Shown here one piece after another: positions 1 to 9,339 of a stretch of 64,000 nucleotides of DNA (its first letter is position 1; each line of letters starts with the position of its first letter). The translations under genes and the position numbers were made by a program. The notes under the pieces were generated by a model that had not been told where the DNA came from, did no database searches, and saw only the letters and a program-made list of their open reading frames with translations. Source of the stretch: Clostridia bacterium (GTDB lineage: Bacteria > Bacillota > Clostridia > Christensenellales > Borkfalkiaceae); contig WSNM01000001.1 of the NCBI GenBank assembly GCA_013316055.1, forward strand, positions 53,689 through 117,688, read 5' to 3'.

Positions 1-1
1 T

Positions 2-349
2 ATGAACCCCGTCACGCTTGCCTTCGTGGGCGACGCGGTCTATTCGCTGTATGTGCGCGAAAGGCTTGCGCTTTCCACCGATTTTTCCGCGGGAAAATTG
101 CAAAAGCTTACCTGCGAGTATGTTTCAGCGCACGGTCAGAATATTCTGCTAGAAGCCGTCCTCCCGAAATTTACCGAGGACGAGCTTGCAGTTTTCAAGC
201 GCGGCAGAAACGCCAAAAAGCCCACACACAGCAAAAGCGCAAGCCTTGCGGAATACAATAATTCCACGGGCTTAGAGGCGGTTTTCGGCTATTTGTATCT
301 TACGGGGCAGTACGACCGTCTGGCTTACTTATTAAATGAGGAAAAATGA
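2..349 (+). CDS. mrnC: Mini-ribonuclease III (5'-partial)
   Basis: Dimeric RNase III-like enzyme without a dsRNA-binding domain; in Bacillus it matures 23S rRNA termini. The visible 115 residues hold the RNase III signature GDAVYSLYVRERL near the N-terminus and the conserved FKRGRNAK segment near residue 65, followed by the EAVFGYLYL helix. The family normally has about 10-15 residues before the GDA motif, so the ATG at position 2 is probably an internal Met and the gene likely begins before the window. Its stop overlaps the start of rlmB (ATGA). The mrnC-rlmB-sigH order is the classic Firmicutes arrangement. Confidence 0.85.
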   Translation: MNPVTLAFVGDAVYSLYVRERLALSTDFSAGKLQKLTCEYVSAHGQNILLEAVLPKFTEDELAVFKRGRNAKKPTHSKSASLAEYNNSTGLEAVFGYLYLTGQYDRLAYLLNEEK

Positions 350-1056
350 AAATTCAGGGTAGAAACGCCGTTTCAGAGCTTTTGAAAACGGACAAAAATA
401 TAGATAAAATACTTATAGAAAAAAATCCGCAGGGCAGCCTCAACAAAATTTTTGCCGAGGCGCGCAAAAGCGGCGTGCGCGTGCAGTTTGTTGATAAAAG
501 GGCGCTGGATAAGGAAAGCGAGGATAAACGCCATCAGGGCGTAATAGCCTTCACAACCGACTTTAAATACGCTTCGTTGGACGATATTGTGGGGTCAACC
601 GAAAAAAACGGGCTTATTATTCTTTGCGACGGTATCGAGGACGTGCATAACCTCGGCTCGATAATAAGGGTTGCCGAATGCGCGGGTGCAAACGGCGTAA
701 TAATTCCCTCCAACAATTCCGCAAGCGTGACCGAGGCGGTTATCCGCATTTCTGCCGGCGCGGCGCAGCATATCCCCGTAGCAAAGGTAAATTCCATAAA
801 CCGCGCAATAGACGAGCTTAAAAAGGCAAATTACTGGCTTTACGCGTTAGAGGCGGACGGCAAAAGCATTTACGAGGCAGATTTAAGCGGCAACGTTGCG
901 CTTGTTATCGGCGGCGAGGACAGCGGCGTAAGGCGGCTTACAAGGGAAAAATGCGATTTCACTCTGTCGCTTCCGCTTAAAGGCAAGGTCAATTCCCTTA
1001 ACGCCTCTGTCGCTTTGGGTATTGCCGCCTACGAGGTTGTAAGAAGAAAGCTATGA
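346..1056 (+). CDS. rlmB: 23S rRNA 2'-O-ribose methyltransferase, TrmH/SpoU family (RlmB-like)
   Basis: SPOUT-class methyltransferase that uses SAM to methylate a ribose 2'-OH in 23S rRNA (or tRNA in TrmH relatives). Residues 1-75 form the substrate-binding domain (QGRNAVSELL start, KRHQGVIAF). The knotted catalytic domain follows: DGIEDVHNLGSIIRVAECAG (motif 1, catalytic Asn/Arg), VIGGEDSGVRRL (motif 2) and SLNASVALGIAAYEV (motif 3). At 236 residues it has normal family length. It overlaps mrnC and the sigma factor by 4 bp each, implying translational coupling. The target nucleotide is inferred from family only. Confidence 0.9.
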   Translation: MKIQGRNAVSELLKTDKNIDKILIEKNPQGSLNKIFAEARKSGVRVQFVDKRALDKESEDKRHQGVIAFTTDFKYASLDDIVGSTEKNGLIILCDGIEDVHNLGSIIRVAECAGANGVIIPSNNSASVTEAVIRISAGAAQHIPVAKVNSINRAIDELKKANYWLYALEADGKSIYEADLSGNVALVIGGEDSGVRRLTREKCDFTLSLPLKGKVNSLNASVALGIAAYEVVRRKL

Positions 1057-1598
1057 CCGACGAAGAAAACGCGCTTAAAGCGCAGAACGGCGACAAAGCC
1101 TCGCAGGAAATTCTGCTCAATAAATATTTTCCGCTTGTTAAGGCGATTGCCGCGCGCTTTTTTCTCTGCGGCGGAGAAAGCGAGGATTTGGAGCAGGAGG
1201 GCATGGTCGGACTGTATCACGCGGTCAGCACCTTCGGCGCGGGCAACGCAAGCTTTGCAACCTACGCATACGCGTGCGTGCGCAATGCTGTAATAGACGC
1301 CGTAAAAAAGGCGGGCGGCGCTAAATACGCGGCGTTAAACAACTTTGTGCCGATTGTCGAAATCGGCGGGGAAATTTCTCCCGCAAGCCCCGAGGACGAG
1401 CTGATTAAACGCGAAAACAGAAGGGAATTTCTGCAAAAAATTTCAAAAAGGCTTTCGTCGCTGGAATTCAAGGCGACGGTAATGTACGTCGACGGCATGG
1501 GCGTTGCGGAAATCTCTTCCGCTCTCGGCAAATCGCAAAAAAGCGTTTCAAACGCGCTTGCCCGCGCAAAGCAAAAGCTTATAAAGCTGTATTCTTAA
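1053..1598 (+). CDS. sigH: RNA polymerase sigma factor, SigH (Spo0H)-like
   Basis: Sigma-70 family factor of 181 residues. Region 2 is clear (ESEDLEQEGMVGLYHAVSTF, then FATYAYACVRNAVIDAVKK), and region 4 shows a helix-turn-helix (MGVAEISSALGKSQKSVSNALARAKQKL). The position directly after mrnC and rlmB matches Bacillus sigH, which drives entry into sporulation, so that identity is inferred from context plus sequence. It is shorter than Bacillus SigH (about 218 aa). The NYN-domain gene yacP, which usually lies between rlmB and sigH, is absent. Start ATG overlaps the rlmB stop. Confidence 0.82.
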   Translation: MTDEENALKAQNGDKASQEILLNKYFPLVKAIAARFFLCGGESEDLEQEGMVGLYHAVSTFGAGNASFATYAYACVRNAVIDAVKKAGGAKYAALNNFVPIVEIGGEISPASPEDELIKRENRREFLQKISKRLSSLEFKATVMYVDGMGVAEISSALGKSQKSVSNALARAKQKLIKLYS

Positions 1599-1640
1599 CA
1601 CAAAAACCGCAAATGCAAAGTATTGCGGAAAGGGAGTTTT

Positions 1641-3389
1641 ATGGCGTATTTAGCGTTTTACCGCACCTTCCGCCCCTCGACCTTTGACGAGGTCGTGCGG
1701 CAGGAGCATATAGTAAGAATACTGAAAAACCAGATAGAAGCCGATAAGGTCGGGCACGCATATCTCTTTTGCGGTCCCCGCGGAACGGGTAAAACCACGC
1801 TCGCCAAAATTTTCGCGCGCGCAATCAATTGCGAAAGCCCTCAAAACGGCTCGCCTTGCGGCAAATGCGCTGTTTGCAAAGCGCTTGCAGAGGGCAGCAG
1901 TCTTGACATTTCTGAAATCGACGCGGCTTCAAACAACGGCGTTGACGAAATGCGCGACCTGCGCGAGAAGGTTCAGTACCCGCCCGTTGCGGGCAGGTTC
2001 AAGGTCTATATCATAGACGAGGTGCATATGCTTACGGCGTCGGCGTTCAATGCGGTTTTAAAAACGCTTGAAGAGCCTCCCCGTCACGCGGTATTTATCC
2101 TCGCCACGACCGAGCCGCAAAAAATCCCCGCAACAATTTTATCGCGCTGTATGCGCTTCGATTTTAAATTAATTCCCCAAAGCGATTTGGAAGAGCTTAT
2201 AAAAAGCGTGTTTGTAAAAACGGGCAAGCCGTTCGAGGAGGCGGCCGTTTCCGCCATAGCAAGGGCGGGCGCGGGCAGTGCGCGCGACAGTCTTTCAATC
2301 GCGGATATGTGCGCTTCCTATTCGCAGGGCAAGCTAACCTACGACGACGTAAACGCCGTGCTTGGCAGTACGGAATACGCAAAAGTCGCAGATATATGCG
2401 GGGCAATTTTAAGCGAGAACGCTTCCGAGGCGTTGAAGCTGACCGAGGAAATCCTTTCAACGGGCAAAAGCGTGGGCGTGCTTGTAAAGGATATGCTGTC
2501 CTTTTTAAACAGCTGTACTATTGTCAAGGTCTGCCGCACCGCACGCGAGATAGTCAACCTCCCCGATGAAACCTATAACCGTATAGAGGGCATTGCCAGG
2601 TCCGCGGACGCGCACAAGCTTTTGCGCGTTACCGAGGTGCTTGCAAAGGCGGAAACCGATTTGAGATATTCGCTGAACGGCAGAATTACCCTCGAAACGG
2701 CTGTATTAAAGTGCGCCGTTCCGCAGACTGATTACAATATAGACGCGTTAATAGGCAAAATTGCCGCGCTGGAAAATAAGCTTGCAGACGGCGTAAAGGT
2801 GCAAGCAAGCACCGCGCAGGCGCCCACACCCGCGGCGCCCGCGCCGGTTTCTCGGCAAACAGCGAAGCCCGAACGCGAAATTGCGCGCCGTCACGCACAA
2901 AATAACGCAAAACCGATATTGAGCGAGGACGGCGCAGACAGTCCCTTTTCACCTTTTTCAAGCTCTCCCGCAGAGGCGCCCGCAAACACCCCCGCAGAAG
3001 CGGAGGAGGTTCAGCCCACTCTATGGGAAAACGGCGGCGACAGCAAGCTTTCCAAAATCTCTGTCGTTCGCGAGGGAGATAAGGGCAAAATCTTCGGCAA
3101 ATTCATTCGCGCACTTAGAGAAACGCATAAAAACGCCGTGCTGTTCACGCTTTGTATGGATTTGGAGCACGCCTTCGAGGGCGACAAATTTATTCTTATA
3201 ACCGAAAGCGAAACCGTTTACAAGGGCTTACAACGTGAAGCTAACGCAAAATTTATCGGCGGCGTGCTTGCCGAGCTGGGCGTAAACGATTACGAGGTCC
3301 GCTTAAAGGCGAAGGGCGAAAGCGACTACGATAAGGCCCTGCGCGAGCTTCGCGCAAGCTTCGACGGCGCGGATATAGAGGAAAAGTGA
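1641..3389 (+). CDS. dnaX: DNA polymerase III subunits gamma/tau
   Basis: Clamp-loader ATPase that loads the sliding clamp and links polymerases at the fork. The ATG at 1641 was chosen over an upstream in-frame TTG because AAAGGGAG lies just before it. AAA+ features: Walker A GPRGTGKTT around residue 45, a zinc module (CGKCAVCKA), Walker B IIDEVHML and sensor-1 LATTEPQKIP. Residues around 390-480 form a Pro/Ala/Glu-rich linker, followed by a conserved C-terminal domain probably for polymerase contact. Length 582 aa. Followed by ybaB and recR, a conserved dnaX-ybaB-recR cluster. Confidence 0.95.
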   Translation: MAYLAFYRTFRPSTFDEVVRQEHIVRILKNQIEADKVGHAYLFCGPRGTGKTTLAKIFARAINCESPQNGSPCGKCAVCKALAEGSSLDISEIDAASNNGVDEMRDLREKVQYPPVAGRFKVYIIDEVHMLTASAFNAVLKTLEEPPRHAVFILATTEPQKIPATILSRCMRFDFKLIPQSDLEELIKSVFVKTGKPFEEAAVSAIARAGAGSARDSLSIADMCASYSQGKLTYDDVNAVLGSTEYAKVADICGAILSENASEALKLTEEILSTGKSVGVLVKDMLSFLNSCTIVKVCRTAREIVNLPDETYNRIEGIARSADAHKLLRVTEVLAKAETDLRYSLNGRITLETAVLKCAVPQTDYNIDALIGKIAALENKLADGVKVQASTAQAPTPAAPAPVSRQTAKPEREIARRHAQNNAKPILSEDGADSPFSPFSSSPAEAPANTPAEAEEVQPTLWENGGDSKLSKISVVREGDKGKIFGKFIRALRETHKNAVLFTLCMDLEHAFEGDKFILITESETVYKGLQREANAKFIGGVLAELGVNDYEVRLKAKGESDYDKALRELRASFDGADIEEK

Positions 3390-3471
3390 AAGCGCTTTTT
3401 ATCCGCAGATTATCAAATGCTTGATTTTCCGAATATAAAACTATAACAAATACATTTTTAAGGAGTTTATT

Positions 3472-3840
3472 ATGGCTTTTAAAGGCGGTATGGGCGGCGG
3501 CATGGGCAACATGCAGAATATGATAAGAGAAGCCCAGAAAATGCAGGAGCAAATGCAGGCGGCGGATGCCGAGCTTGAGGAGCTTGAGGTCGTCGGGCTT
3601 TCGGGCGGCGGCGAGGAAGGCGACGAAACCGTCGTAGTGTATATGAACGGCAAAAAAATCATAAACGGCATAGAATTCGGCAGTAAGCTTGCCTCGCTTG
3701 TGGATATAAGCGATACCGACGACGTTGAAATGCTGGAGGACCTTATTATGGCGGCAATAAACGACGGCTATAAAAAGGCGGACGCGCTGTACGAGGAAAA
3801 AATGGGTCCCTTCGGCAAGGCGGGCAAGGGACTGTTTTAA
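3472..3840 (+). CDS. YbaB/EbfC nucleoid-associated protein
   Basis: Small DNA-binding dimer, 122 residues. The N-terminus is Gly/Met-rich (FKGGMGGGMGNMQNM), followed by a coiled helix (IREAQKMQEQMQAADAELEEL) and the YbaB core (VGLSGGGEE, VVYMNGKKI, EMLEDLIMAAINDGYKKAD). A strong AAGGAG site precedes the ATG by 8 bases. It sits between dnaX and recR as in most bacteria, where it is thought to bind DNA non-specifically and help recombination repair. Nothing unusual in length or motifs. Confidence 0.92.
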   Translation: MAFKGGMGGGMGNMQNMIREAQKMQEQMQAADAELEELEVVGLSGGGEEGDETVVVYMNGKKIINGIEFGSKLASLVDISDTDDVEMLEDLIMAAINDGYKKADALYEEKMGPFGKAGKGLF

Positions 3841-3879
3841 GCCTTTACGACAGCAGTGAACAAGTAAACAAGGTTAAAA

Positions 3880-4470
3880 ATGGATATTTTTATAGAGCCT
3901 ATCGGCAGACTTATCAACCAGTTTTCAAAGCTTCCCGGCGTAGGCAAAAAAACCGCGCAAAGGTACGCGTATAAGGTCATCGGTATGACCGAGGCAGAGG
4001 CAAAGGAGTTTGCCGAAAGCATTTTAAACTGCAAACGCAGAGTAAAATACTGCAAAACCTGCGGCAATTTTACCGAAGAGGACGAGTGCGAAATCTGCAA
4101 GCGCCGCCAAAAAAATATAATCTGCGTCGTAAAGGAGCCCAAGGACGTTATCGCAATGGAAAAGCTGCACGAGTTCAAGGGCGTTTACCACGTTCTCCAC
4201 GGCGTAATCAGCCCCATGGACGGCGTAGGTCCCAACGACATACGCATTAAAGAGCTGCTCGCCCGCATAGACGGCACCGTGCAGGAGGTAATAATGGCGA
4301 CCAATCCCGACGTAGAGGGCGAAGCCACAGCAATGTACATTGCCAGACTTTTAAAGCCGCTCGATGTAAACGTCACTCGCCTTGCGCACGGCATACCAAT
4401 CGGCGGCGAGCTGGAATATACTGACGAGGTTACTCTCTCCCGCGCCCTTTCGGAACGTAAGAGCATTTAA
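3880..4470 (+). CDS. recR: Recombination mediator protein RecR
   Basis: Acts with RecO/RecF to load RecA on single-stranded gaps. 196 residues with the full family layout: helix-hairpin-helix ([17 protein letters not shown], about residues 14-30), a four-Cys zinc finger (CKTCGNF ... CEICKRR, about 55-75), the Toprim domain starting [13 protein letters not shown], and a C-terminal Walker-like [20 protein letters not shown]. It follows ybaB after 39 bp and belongs to the dnaX-ybaB-recR unit. No missing residues seen. Confidence 0.95.
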   Translation: MDIFIEPIGRLINQFSKLPGVGKKTAQRYAYKVIGMTEAEAKEFAESILNCKRRVKYCKTCGNFTEEDECEICKRRQKNIICVVKEPKDVIAMEKLHEFKGVYHVLHGVISPMDGVGPNDIRIKELLARIDGTVQEVIMATNPDVEGEATAMYIARLLKPLDVNVTRLAHGIPIGGELEYTDEVTLSRALSERKSI

Positions 4471-4493
4471 AAGAAATTTTTTAAGGAGTTTTT

Positions 4494-5489
4494 ATGAATA
4501 TTTCTGTCTTAGGTTGCGGCCGTTGGGGCTCGTTCATTGCGTGGTATCAGGCAACTCAGCTTAAAAACAAGGTTATAAGCTGGGGCCCGCAGGGCGACTA
4601 TTCGTACGAGGTTCTTAAAAACACGGGCAAAAACGAATACGTTGTGCTGGACAAGTCGATAGAGCTGACGTGCGATTTACAGTACGCCGTCACCGCAAGC
4701 GACGTAATAATCATATCAATCTCCTCGCAGGGTCTGCGCGGATTTATGCAAAAGGTCGCCGCATACGACGTTAAAGACAAGATTTTTGTGCTCTGTATGA
4801 AGGGCATAGAAGAGGCTACGGGCAAGCGCCTTTCCGAGGTTTTAATGGAAAGCGGCGTAAAAAAGGATAAAATCGCCGTATGGGTCGGCCCCGGTCATAT
4901 TCAGGCGTTCACGCAGGGCATTCCCAACTGCATGCTTATCGACAGCTACGACCCCGCGCTTAAAAAATATATTGCAGACAGCTTCAAAAGCAATTTAATA
5001 CGCTTTTATTACGGCAACGATATTATAGGCTCGGAAATCGGCGCCGCCGCAAAAAACGTGCTCGGCATAGCCGCGGGCGTGCTTGACGGAAGCGGCTACG
5101 TCAGCTTAAAGGGCCCCCTTATGGCGCGCGGCGCGTACGAGGTAGGCAAGCTTATCAAGGCAATGGGCGGCGAATTTTCCTCCGCTTACGGTCTTGCGCA
5201 CCTCGGCGATTACGAAACCACTCTCTTTTCCGAATATTCCCACAACCGCCGCTACGGCGAAATGATGGCGCACGGCGCAAGGTTCGAAAAGCTTGCAGAG
5301 GGCGTTATGACGGCAAAGGCAATGAAGGAGCTGGGCGACAAGTACGGCGTAGAGCTGCCAATCACCAACGCCGTGTACGAGGCGTGCTTCCTTTCCAAGC
5401 CCTTCGAAAACGGAAACGGCGCGGAAAAATGTATGGAAATTTTACTAAAGCTTTTTGACAGAGAAATAAAAAGCGAGTTCAATATATGA
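4494..5489 (+). CDS. gpsA: NAD(P)-dependent glycerol-3-phosphate dehydrogenase
   Basis: Converts dihydroxyacetone phosphate to sn-glycerol-3-phosphate for phospholipid synthesis in the cytosol. The N-terminal Rossmann motif is GCGRWGSFIAW (family GxGxWG), followed by the GPGHIQAF segment and the catalytic-domain signature EIGAAAKNVLGIAAGVLDG with the conserved Lys. 331 aa, normal length. A clear TTAAGGAG site precedes the ATG. The 3' end overlaps the next CDS by 4 bp. The variant GPGH replaces the usual GPS(F/H)A, so a related polyol-phosphate substrate is conceivable, though GpsA is the best fit. Confidence 0.85.
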   Translation: MNISVLGCGRWGSFIAWYQATQLKNKVISWGPQGDYSYEVLKNTGKNEYVVLDKSIELTCDLQYAVTASDVIIISISSQGLRGFMQKVAAYDVKDKIFVLCMKGIEEATGKRLSEVLMESGVKKDKIAVWVGPGHIQAFTQGIPNCMLIDSYDPALKKYIADSFKSNLIRFYYGNDIIGSEIGAAAKNVLGIAAGVLDGSGYVSLKGPLMARGAYEVGKLIKAMGGEFSSAYGLAHLGDYETTLFSEYSHNRRYGEMMAHGARFEKLAEGVMTAKAMKELGDKYGVELPITNAVYEACFLSKPFENGNGAEKCMEILLKLFDREIKSEFNI

Positions 5490-6580
5490 GTGAGAGTTCT
5501 TTCGCATTAAGCATGTTCGGCTTAACGGTTGTGTTGACGGTTATTCCCGTAATCATTTTTATTGCGGGAATAATAGCTCTGGTCGTTTTTCTTATGAAGC
5601 AGTCTTCACATAAGAACGAAAGCACGTTCAATAAGCAATCGACCTTTCAGCCAAAGCGTTACGCCGACAGTGCCGAGCCTTCGGTACAGCCGCAAAAGGC
5701 TAAGAAAAAGCATGTCAATCCCGCAAACGTTATGCAGCTTGAAGAGGAGCTGAAAAAGCTTTGCAAAAATTGCGTTACGCTTCGAATTTCGGGCGAGGCG
5801 CGGCACGATGTCGGCGCAACGCGCTTCGGCGGCAAGCCGGACGTTCCCGCAGGCTTTGTGTGGCCTTATTTCGAAGCCGATACGTTTGACGATAAAAAAG
5901 TCAAGCCTCGTCCGCTCGCGTTTCTTGCGCAGTTCGATTTAGCGGAAATTTCCGCGTTCGATAAGGACGGCATTTTACCGCGTTCGGGCACGCTTGCGTT
6001 TTTCTATGAGTTAGGTTCCCAACGCTGTGGCTTCGACCCAAAGGACGGCGGGTGCGCCAAAGTATTTTGGTTCCACGAGTGGGAGGATTTATCCCTCGCG
6101 CAATTTCCCGAAGATTTGCCGCAAGCCTTCCGTTTGCCGGCGCTTAATATAACGGCAAACGCCGAAAAATCTTACCCGACCAACGAGGATTTTTATTTAA
6201 ACCGTAAGGATTACTCTCAGACGATAGACGACTTTAAAGCGGCGGAAGCACAGCTTAATATACAGCGCCCCGATAACCGCTCCAAGCTTTTGGGCTGGGC
6301 GGACGTTATTCAGGGCAATATGACAAGCGAGTGCGAGCTTATCGCCCGCGGATACACCTCGGACGAGGTGTGGAACGGCGGTAACTTCCCCAAGGAAGAG
6401 CTTGAAAAAATCGAAACCGCCGCAGACAAGTGGACGCTGTTGTTCCAGCTTGACACTGTAGAACATAGAGGCTTCTCTCTTATGTTCGGCAATTACGGCA
6501 GAATTTACTTTTATATCCGCAAGGACGATTTGAGGGCAAAGCGCTTTGACAGAATATGGCTTATTCTGCAATGCGGTTAA
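5486..6580 (+). CDS. Membrane-anchored DUF1963 (YwqG-like) protein
   Basis: 364 residues. One hydrophobic segment (about residues 8-36, LTVVLTVIPVIIFIAGIIALVVF) is followed by a Lys/Gln-rich linker. A DUF1963 domain follows (TRFGGKPDVPAGFVWP, FLAQFDLAEI, LAFFYEL, GFSLMFGNYGRIYFYIRKDDL). The family has no firmly known biochemical role. Here the domain is predicted to face the cytosol behind a single N-terminal anchor. It is coupled to gpsA by ATGA overlap, without obvious functional link. A second, unanchored DUF1963 gene is at 16474-17208. Confidence 0.8.
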   Translation: MSESSFALSMFGLTVVLTVIPVIIFIAGIIALVVFLMKQSSHKNESTFNKQSTFQPKRYADSAEPSVQPQKAKKKHVNPANVMQLEEELKKLCKNCVTLRISGEARHDVGATRFGGKPDVPAGFVWPYFEADTFDDKKVKPRPLAFLAQFDLAEISAFDKDGILPRSGTLAFFYELGSQRCGFDPKDGGCAKVFWFHEWEDLSLAQFPEDLPQAFRLPALNITANAEKSYPTNEDFYLNRKDYSQTIDDFKAAEAQLNIQRPDNRSKLLGWADVIQGNMTSECELIARGYTSDEVWNGGNFPKEELEKIETAADKWTLLFQLDTVEHRGFSLMFGNYGRIYFYIRKDDLRAKRFDRIWLILQCG

Positions 6581-6643
6581 CCGCACGGATATAATTAAAA
6601 CTATTTAATTTGTCAAAATTTTTTATATATACGAGGCACAAAT

Positions 6644-8476
6644 TTGTTAAGAGAAGATTTAAGAAACGTGGCGATTATCGCCCATGTAGACCACGGCAAG
6701 ACAACGCTTGTAGACGCACTGCTCAGGCAAAGCCATACCTTCCGCGACAATCAGTCGGTTGAAGAGCGCGTAATGGACAGCAACGATTTGGAGCGCGAGC
6801 GCGGTATAACCATACTTGCAAAAAACACTTCCGTTCATTACAAGGGCGTTAAAATAAACGTTGTAGACACCCCCGGACACGCAGATTTTTCGGGCGAGGT
6901 AGAGCGCGTTATGATGATGGTCAACGGCGTACTCGTGCTTGTAGACGCAGCGGAGGGCCCCATGCCGCAAACGCGCTTTGTCATGCAAAAGGCGCTTGAA
7001 ATGGGTCACAGGCTTATTATAGTAGTCAACAAAATCGACCGCCCCGACGCGCGTTTAAACGAGGTTCAGGACGAAATTTTAGAGCTTTTGTTAGAGCTTG
7101 ACGCCTCCGACGACCAGCTTATGAGCCCCGTTGTATGGTGCTCGGGCAGGGACGGTACGGCAACGCTCGATTTAAACGAAAAGGGCAAGGACTTAACGCC
7201 CCTTTTCGAAACGATTTTAACCCATATTCAGCCAATGGAGGCCGATACCGAAGGCCCCGCGCAGGTGCTTGTTTCCTCAATCGACTATAACGATTACGTC
7301 GGACGTATAGGCATAGGCAGAATCGAGCGCGGCGTAATAAAGCAGGGACAAGCCGTAACCGTCTGCAATTATAACAACGTCCAGCTTAAAAACAACGGAA
7401 AAATCGTCAACCTCTATCAGATAGAGGGCTTAAACCGCACCGCATGCGAAAGCGCAAAAGCGGGGGATATAGTCTGCTTTTCGGGGCTTGAAAAGATAAA
7501 CATAGGCGATACCGTCTGCTCTACCGACTGTGTAGAGCCGCACAAATTCGTCAAAATTACAGAGCCGACCGTGGAAATGACCTTCTCCGTAAACGACAGC
7601 CCGTTTGCGGGCAAGGACGGCAAATGGGTAACTACAAGACATCTCCGCGACAGGCTTTTCCGCGAGCTTTTAAAGGACGTATCTCTCCGCGTGGAGGAAA
7701 CGGAGTTCGCCGACAGCTATCGCGTTTGCGGCAGAGGTGAAATGCACCTTTCGATTTTAATCGAAAATATGCGCAGAGAGGGCTACGAGTTTCAGGTTTC
7801 CACCCCGCGCGTAATGTACAAGGAAATAGACGGCGTCAAGCACGAGCCTATGGAGCGGCTTATCGTTGACGTCCCCGACGAGGCTACGGGCGCGGTCTTT
7901 CAGAGCATGGGCAACCGCAAGGGCGAGCTGTTGCATATGAGCGCAATAGGCACGCGCACAAGGCTTGAATTTATCATTCCCGCCCGCGGACTGTTCGGCT
8001 ATAAGTCGGAATTTTTAACCTCAACCAAGGGCGAGGGCGTTATGAACAGCGTATTCTTCGAATATCAGCCGTTCAAGGGCGAGCTTTCGCGCAGAAGCAC
8101 AGGCTCGCTTGTCGCGTTCGAAACGGGCGATGCGGTAACGTACGGACTTTTCAATGCTCAGGGCAGGGGCACGCTGTTTATCGGCGCGGGTACTCCCGTG
8201 TACGAGGGTATGGTAATAGGCGAAAATCCCAAAAGCGAGGATATGAACGTAAACGTCTGCAAGACGAAGCACCTTACAAACACCCGTTCAAGTGCATCGG
8301 ACGACGCTTTGCGCCTTATCACTCCCAAGAAAATGAGCCTTGAAGAGTGCCTTGAATTTATCGCCGATGACGAGCTGTTGGAAATTACCCCCAAAAATAT
8401 CCGCATAAGAAAGCGTATTCTTGACAGCGAGCTGCGCGCCAAGGCCAACGCAAAAATCAAGAAAGGCCTTGCTTAA
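6644..8476 (+). CDS. typA: Ribosome-associated GTPase TypA/BipA
   Basis: Translational GTPase of 610 residues that binds 70S ribosomes and helps 50S assembly under stress. G motifs: [10 protein letters not shown] (G1), RGITI (G2), [12 protein letters not shown] (G3), NKIDRPDA (G4). EF-G-like domains II, III and V follow, then the TypA-specific C-terminal domain ([18 protein letters not shown]). The start is a TTG preceded by ACGAGGC at 7-base spacing. No ATG lies near the conserved [19 protein letters not shown] start, so TTG initiation is well supported. Confidence 0.95.
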   Translation: MLREDLRNVAIIAHVDHGKTTLVDALLRQSHTFRDNQSVEERVMDSNDLERERGITILAKNTSVHYKGVKINVVDTPGHADFSGEVERVMMMVNGVLVLVDAAEGPMPQTRFVMQKALEMGHRLIIVVNKIDRPDARLNEVQDEILELLLELDASDDQLMSPVVWCSGRDGTATLDLNEKGKDLTPLFETILTHIQPMEADTEGPAQVLVSSIDYNDYVGRIGIGRIERGVIKQGQAVTVCNYNNVQLKNNGKIVNLYQIEGLNRTACESAKAGDIVCFSGLEKINIGDTVCSTDCVEPHKFVKITEPTVEMTFSVNDSPFAGKDGKWVTTRHLRDRLFRELLKDVSLRVEETEFADSYRVCGRGEMHLSILIENMRREGYEFQVSTPRVMYKEIDGVKHEPMERLIVDVPDEATGAVFQSMGNRKGELLHMSAIGTRTRLEFIIPARGLFGYKSEFLTSTKGEGVMNSVFFEYQPFKGELSRRSTGSLVAFETGDAVTYGLFNAQGRGTLFIGAGTPVYEGMVIGENPKSEDMNVNVCKTKHLTNTRSSASDDALRLITPKKMSLEECLEFIADDELLEITPKNIRIRKRILDSELRAKANAKIKKGLA

Positions 8477-8482
8477 ATTTAT

Positions 8483-9016
8483 ATGAACGAAATGCAGAGG
8501 GCTGACGATATAACGGTAAAGGACGTTGACGCAACCTTAAACCACGGGCAGATTTATACTGCTAAGCTTTGGGATATATTTCTGATTTATATGCTTGTCT
8601 TTTCTGCCGCTATTATAGCCGTTAGCGTTGCCGTATGGATTTTTTCGGACGACAAGGAAACTTTGTTTGCCGTTAAATTCGTTTTCGGCTTCGGAATAGT
8701 ATTTCTATTAAGTATGGGCTTGCTGTGTATTTATATAATTAACGGCAGACGCAGAGTAAAGCGTTACCTTGAGGACGCGGAAATTTTAAACGCAAAAGCA
8801 ACGTCCTCGGGGTCGGAATTGCAGTACAGGCATCCGTTAATTTTCGTCAAGGCTACTTCGCTTGCGGTAAAATTCAGATATAACGGCAAAAGGTACTTAA
8901 AGACGAGTAAAGCAAGCTTGCAGGTCTATAATAAGTACGCGGATAAGGAAATAAAAATTGCCTATTCGCCCAAATATGACGAGGTTATGCTGATTAAAGC
9001 AAGCGATAAGTACTAA
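8483..9016 (+). CDS. Two-TM membrane protein of unknown function
   Basis: 177 residues beginning 6 bp after typA, so probably co-transcribed. Two hydrophobic helices (about 28-54 and 62-88) are followed by a soluble C-terminal domain with alternating strands (KATSLAVKFRYNGKRYLKTSK, EIKIAYSPKYDEVMLI). The pattern of two helices followed by a surface-exposed strand domain ending in a Y-x-P motif recalls DUF3592-type proteins, but I do not recognise it with confidence. A terminator follows directly. Confidence 0.65.
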   Translation: MNEMQRADDITVKDVDATLNHGQIYTAKLWDIFLIYMLVFSAAIIAVSVAVWIFSDDKETLFAVKFVFGFGIVFLLSMGLLCIYIINGRRRVKRYLEDAEILNAKATSSGSELQYRHPLIFVKATSLAVKFRYNGKRYLKTSKASLQVYNKYADKEIKIAYSPKYDEVMLIKASDKY

Positions 9017-9040
9017 AACATTTAAAATACACATATAGTA

Positions 9041-9070
9041 ATACCACCCGCACAGGGTGGTATATTTTTA
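9041..9070 (+). terminator. Intrinsic terminator after typA unit
   Basis: Perfect 9-bp stem ATACCACCC / GGGTGGTAT with a 5-base loop, followed by ATTTTTAT. It ends the typA transcript just before the yabP ribosome binding site. Confidence 0.85.
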
Positions 9071-9084
9071 TAAAGGTGCGTAAA

Positions 9085-9336
9085 ATGGAAGATAATCATA
9101 ATTTAAGCATAGAGCAATGCAAAAAAATAACGGCTTCTGCAATAGCCAGCGTAGACGCTTTTTCCGACAAGCAGATTGTTTTAAGCTATTCGGGCGGAAA
9201 AATAATAGTCAACGGCTCCGGCATGAAAATCGTCAACTTTTCAAAGACAAGCGGCGCATTTTCGGCAACGGGCAGCATTACGGGCGTGCGCTATGCGCAA
9301 AAGGGCGGCTCTTTAAGGCAAAAATTATTCAAATAA
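9085..9336 (+). CDS. yabP: Sporulation protein YabP
   Basis: YabP-family protein (83 aa), needed for spore cortex assembly in Bacillus. It has the compact beta-rich YabP core: NLSIEQCKKITASAIASVDAF, IVLSYSGGKIIVNGSGMKIVNF and the closing ITGVRYAQKGGSLRQKLF. The ATG at 9085 is preferred over an upstream GTG because AAAGG lies 8 bases before it. The yabP-yabQ-divIC order matches the Bacillus cluster, where yabP and yabQ are mother-cell genes. Strong evidence that this organism makes spores or descends from spore-formers. Confidence 0.87.
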   Translation: MEDNHNLSIEQCKKITASAIASVDAFSDKQIVLSYSGGKIIVNGSGMKIVNFSKTSGAFSATGSITGVRYAQKGGSLRQKLFK

Positions 9337-9339
9337 TCT

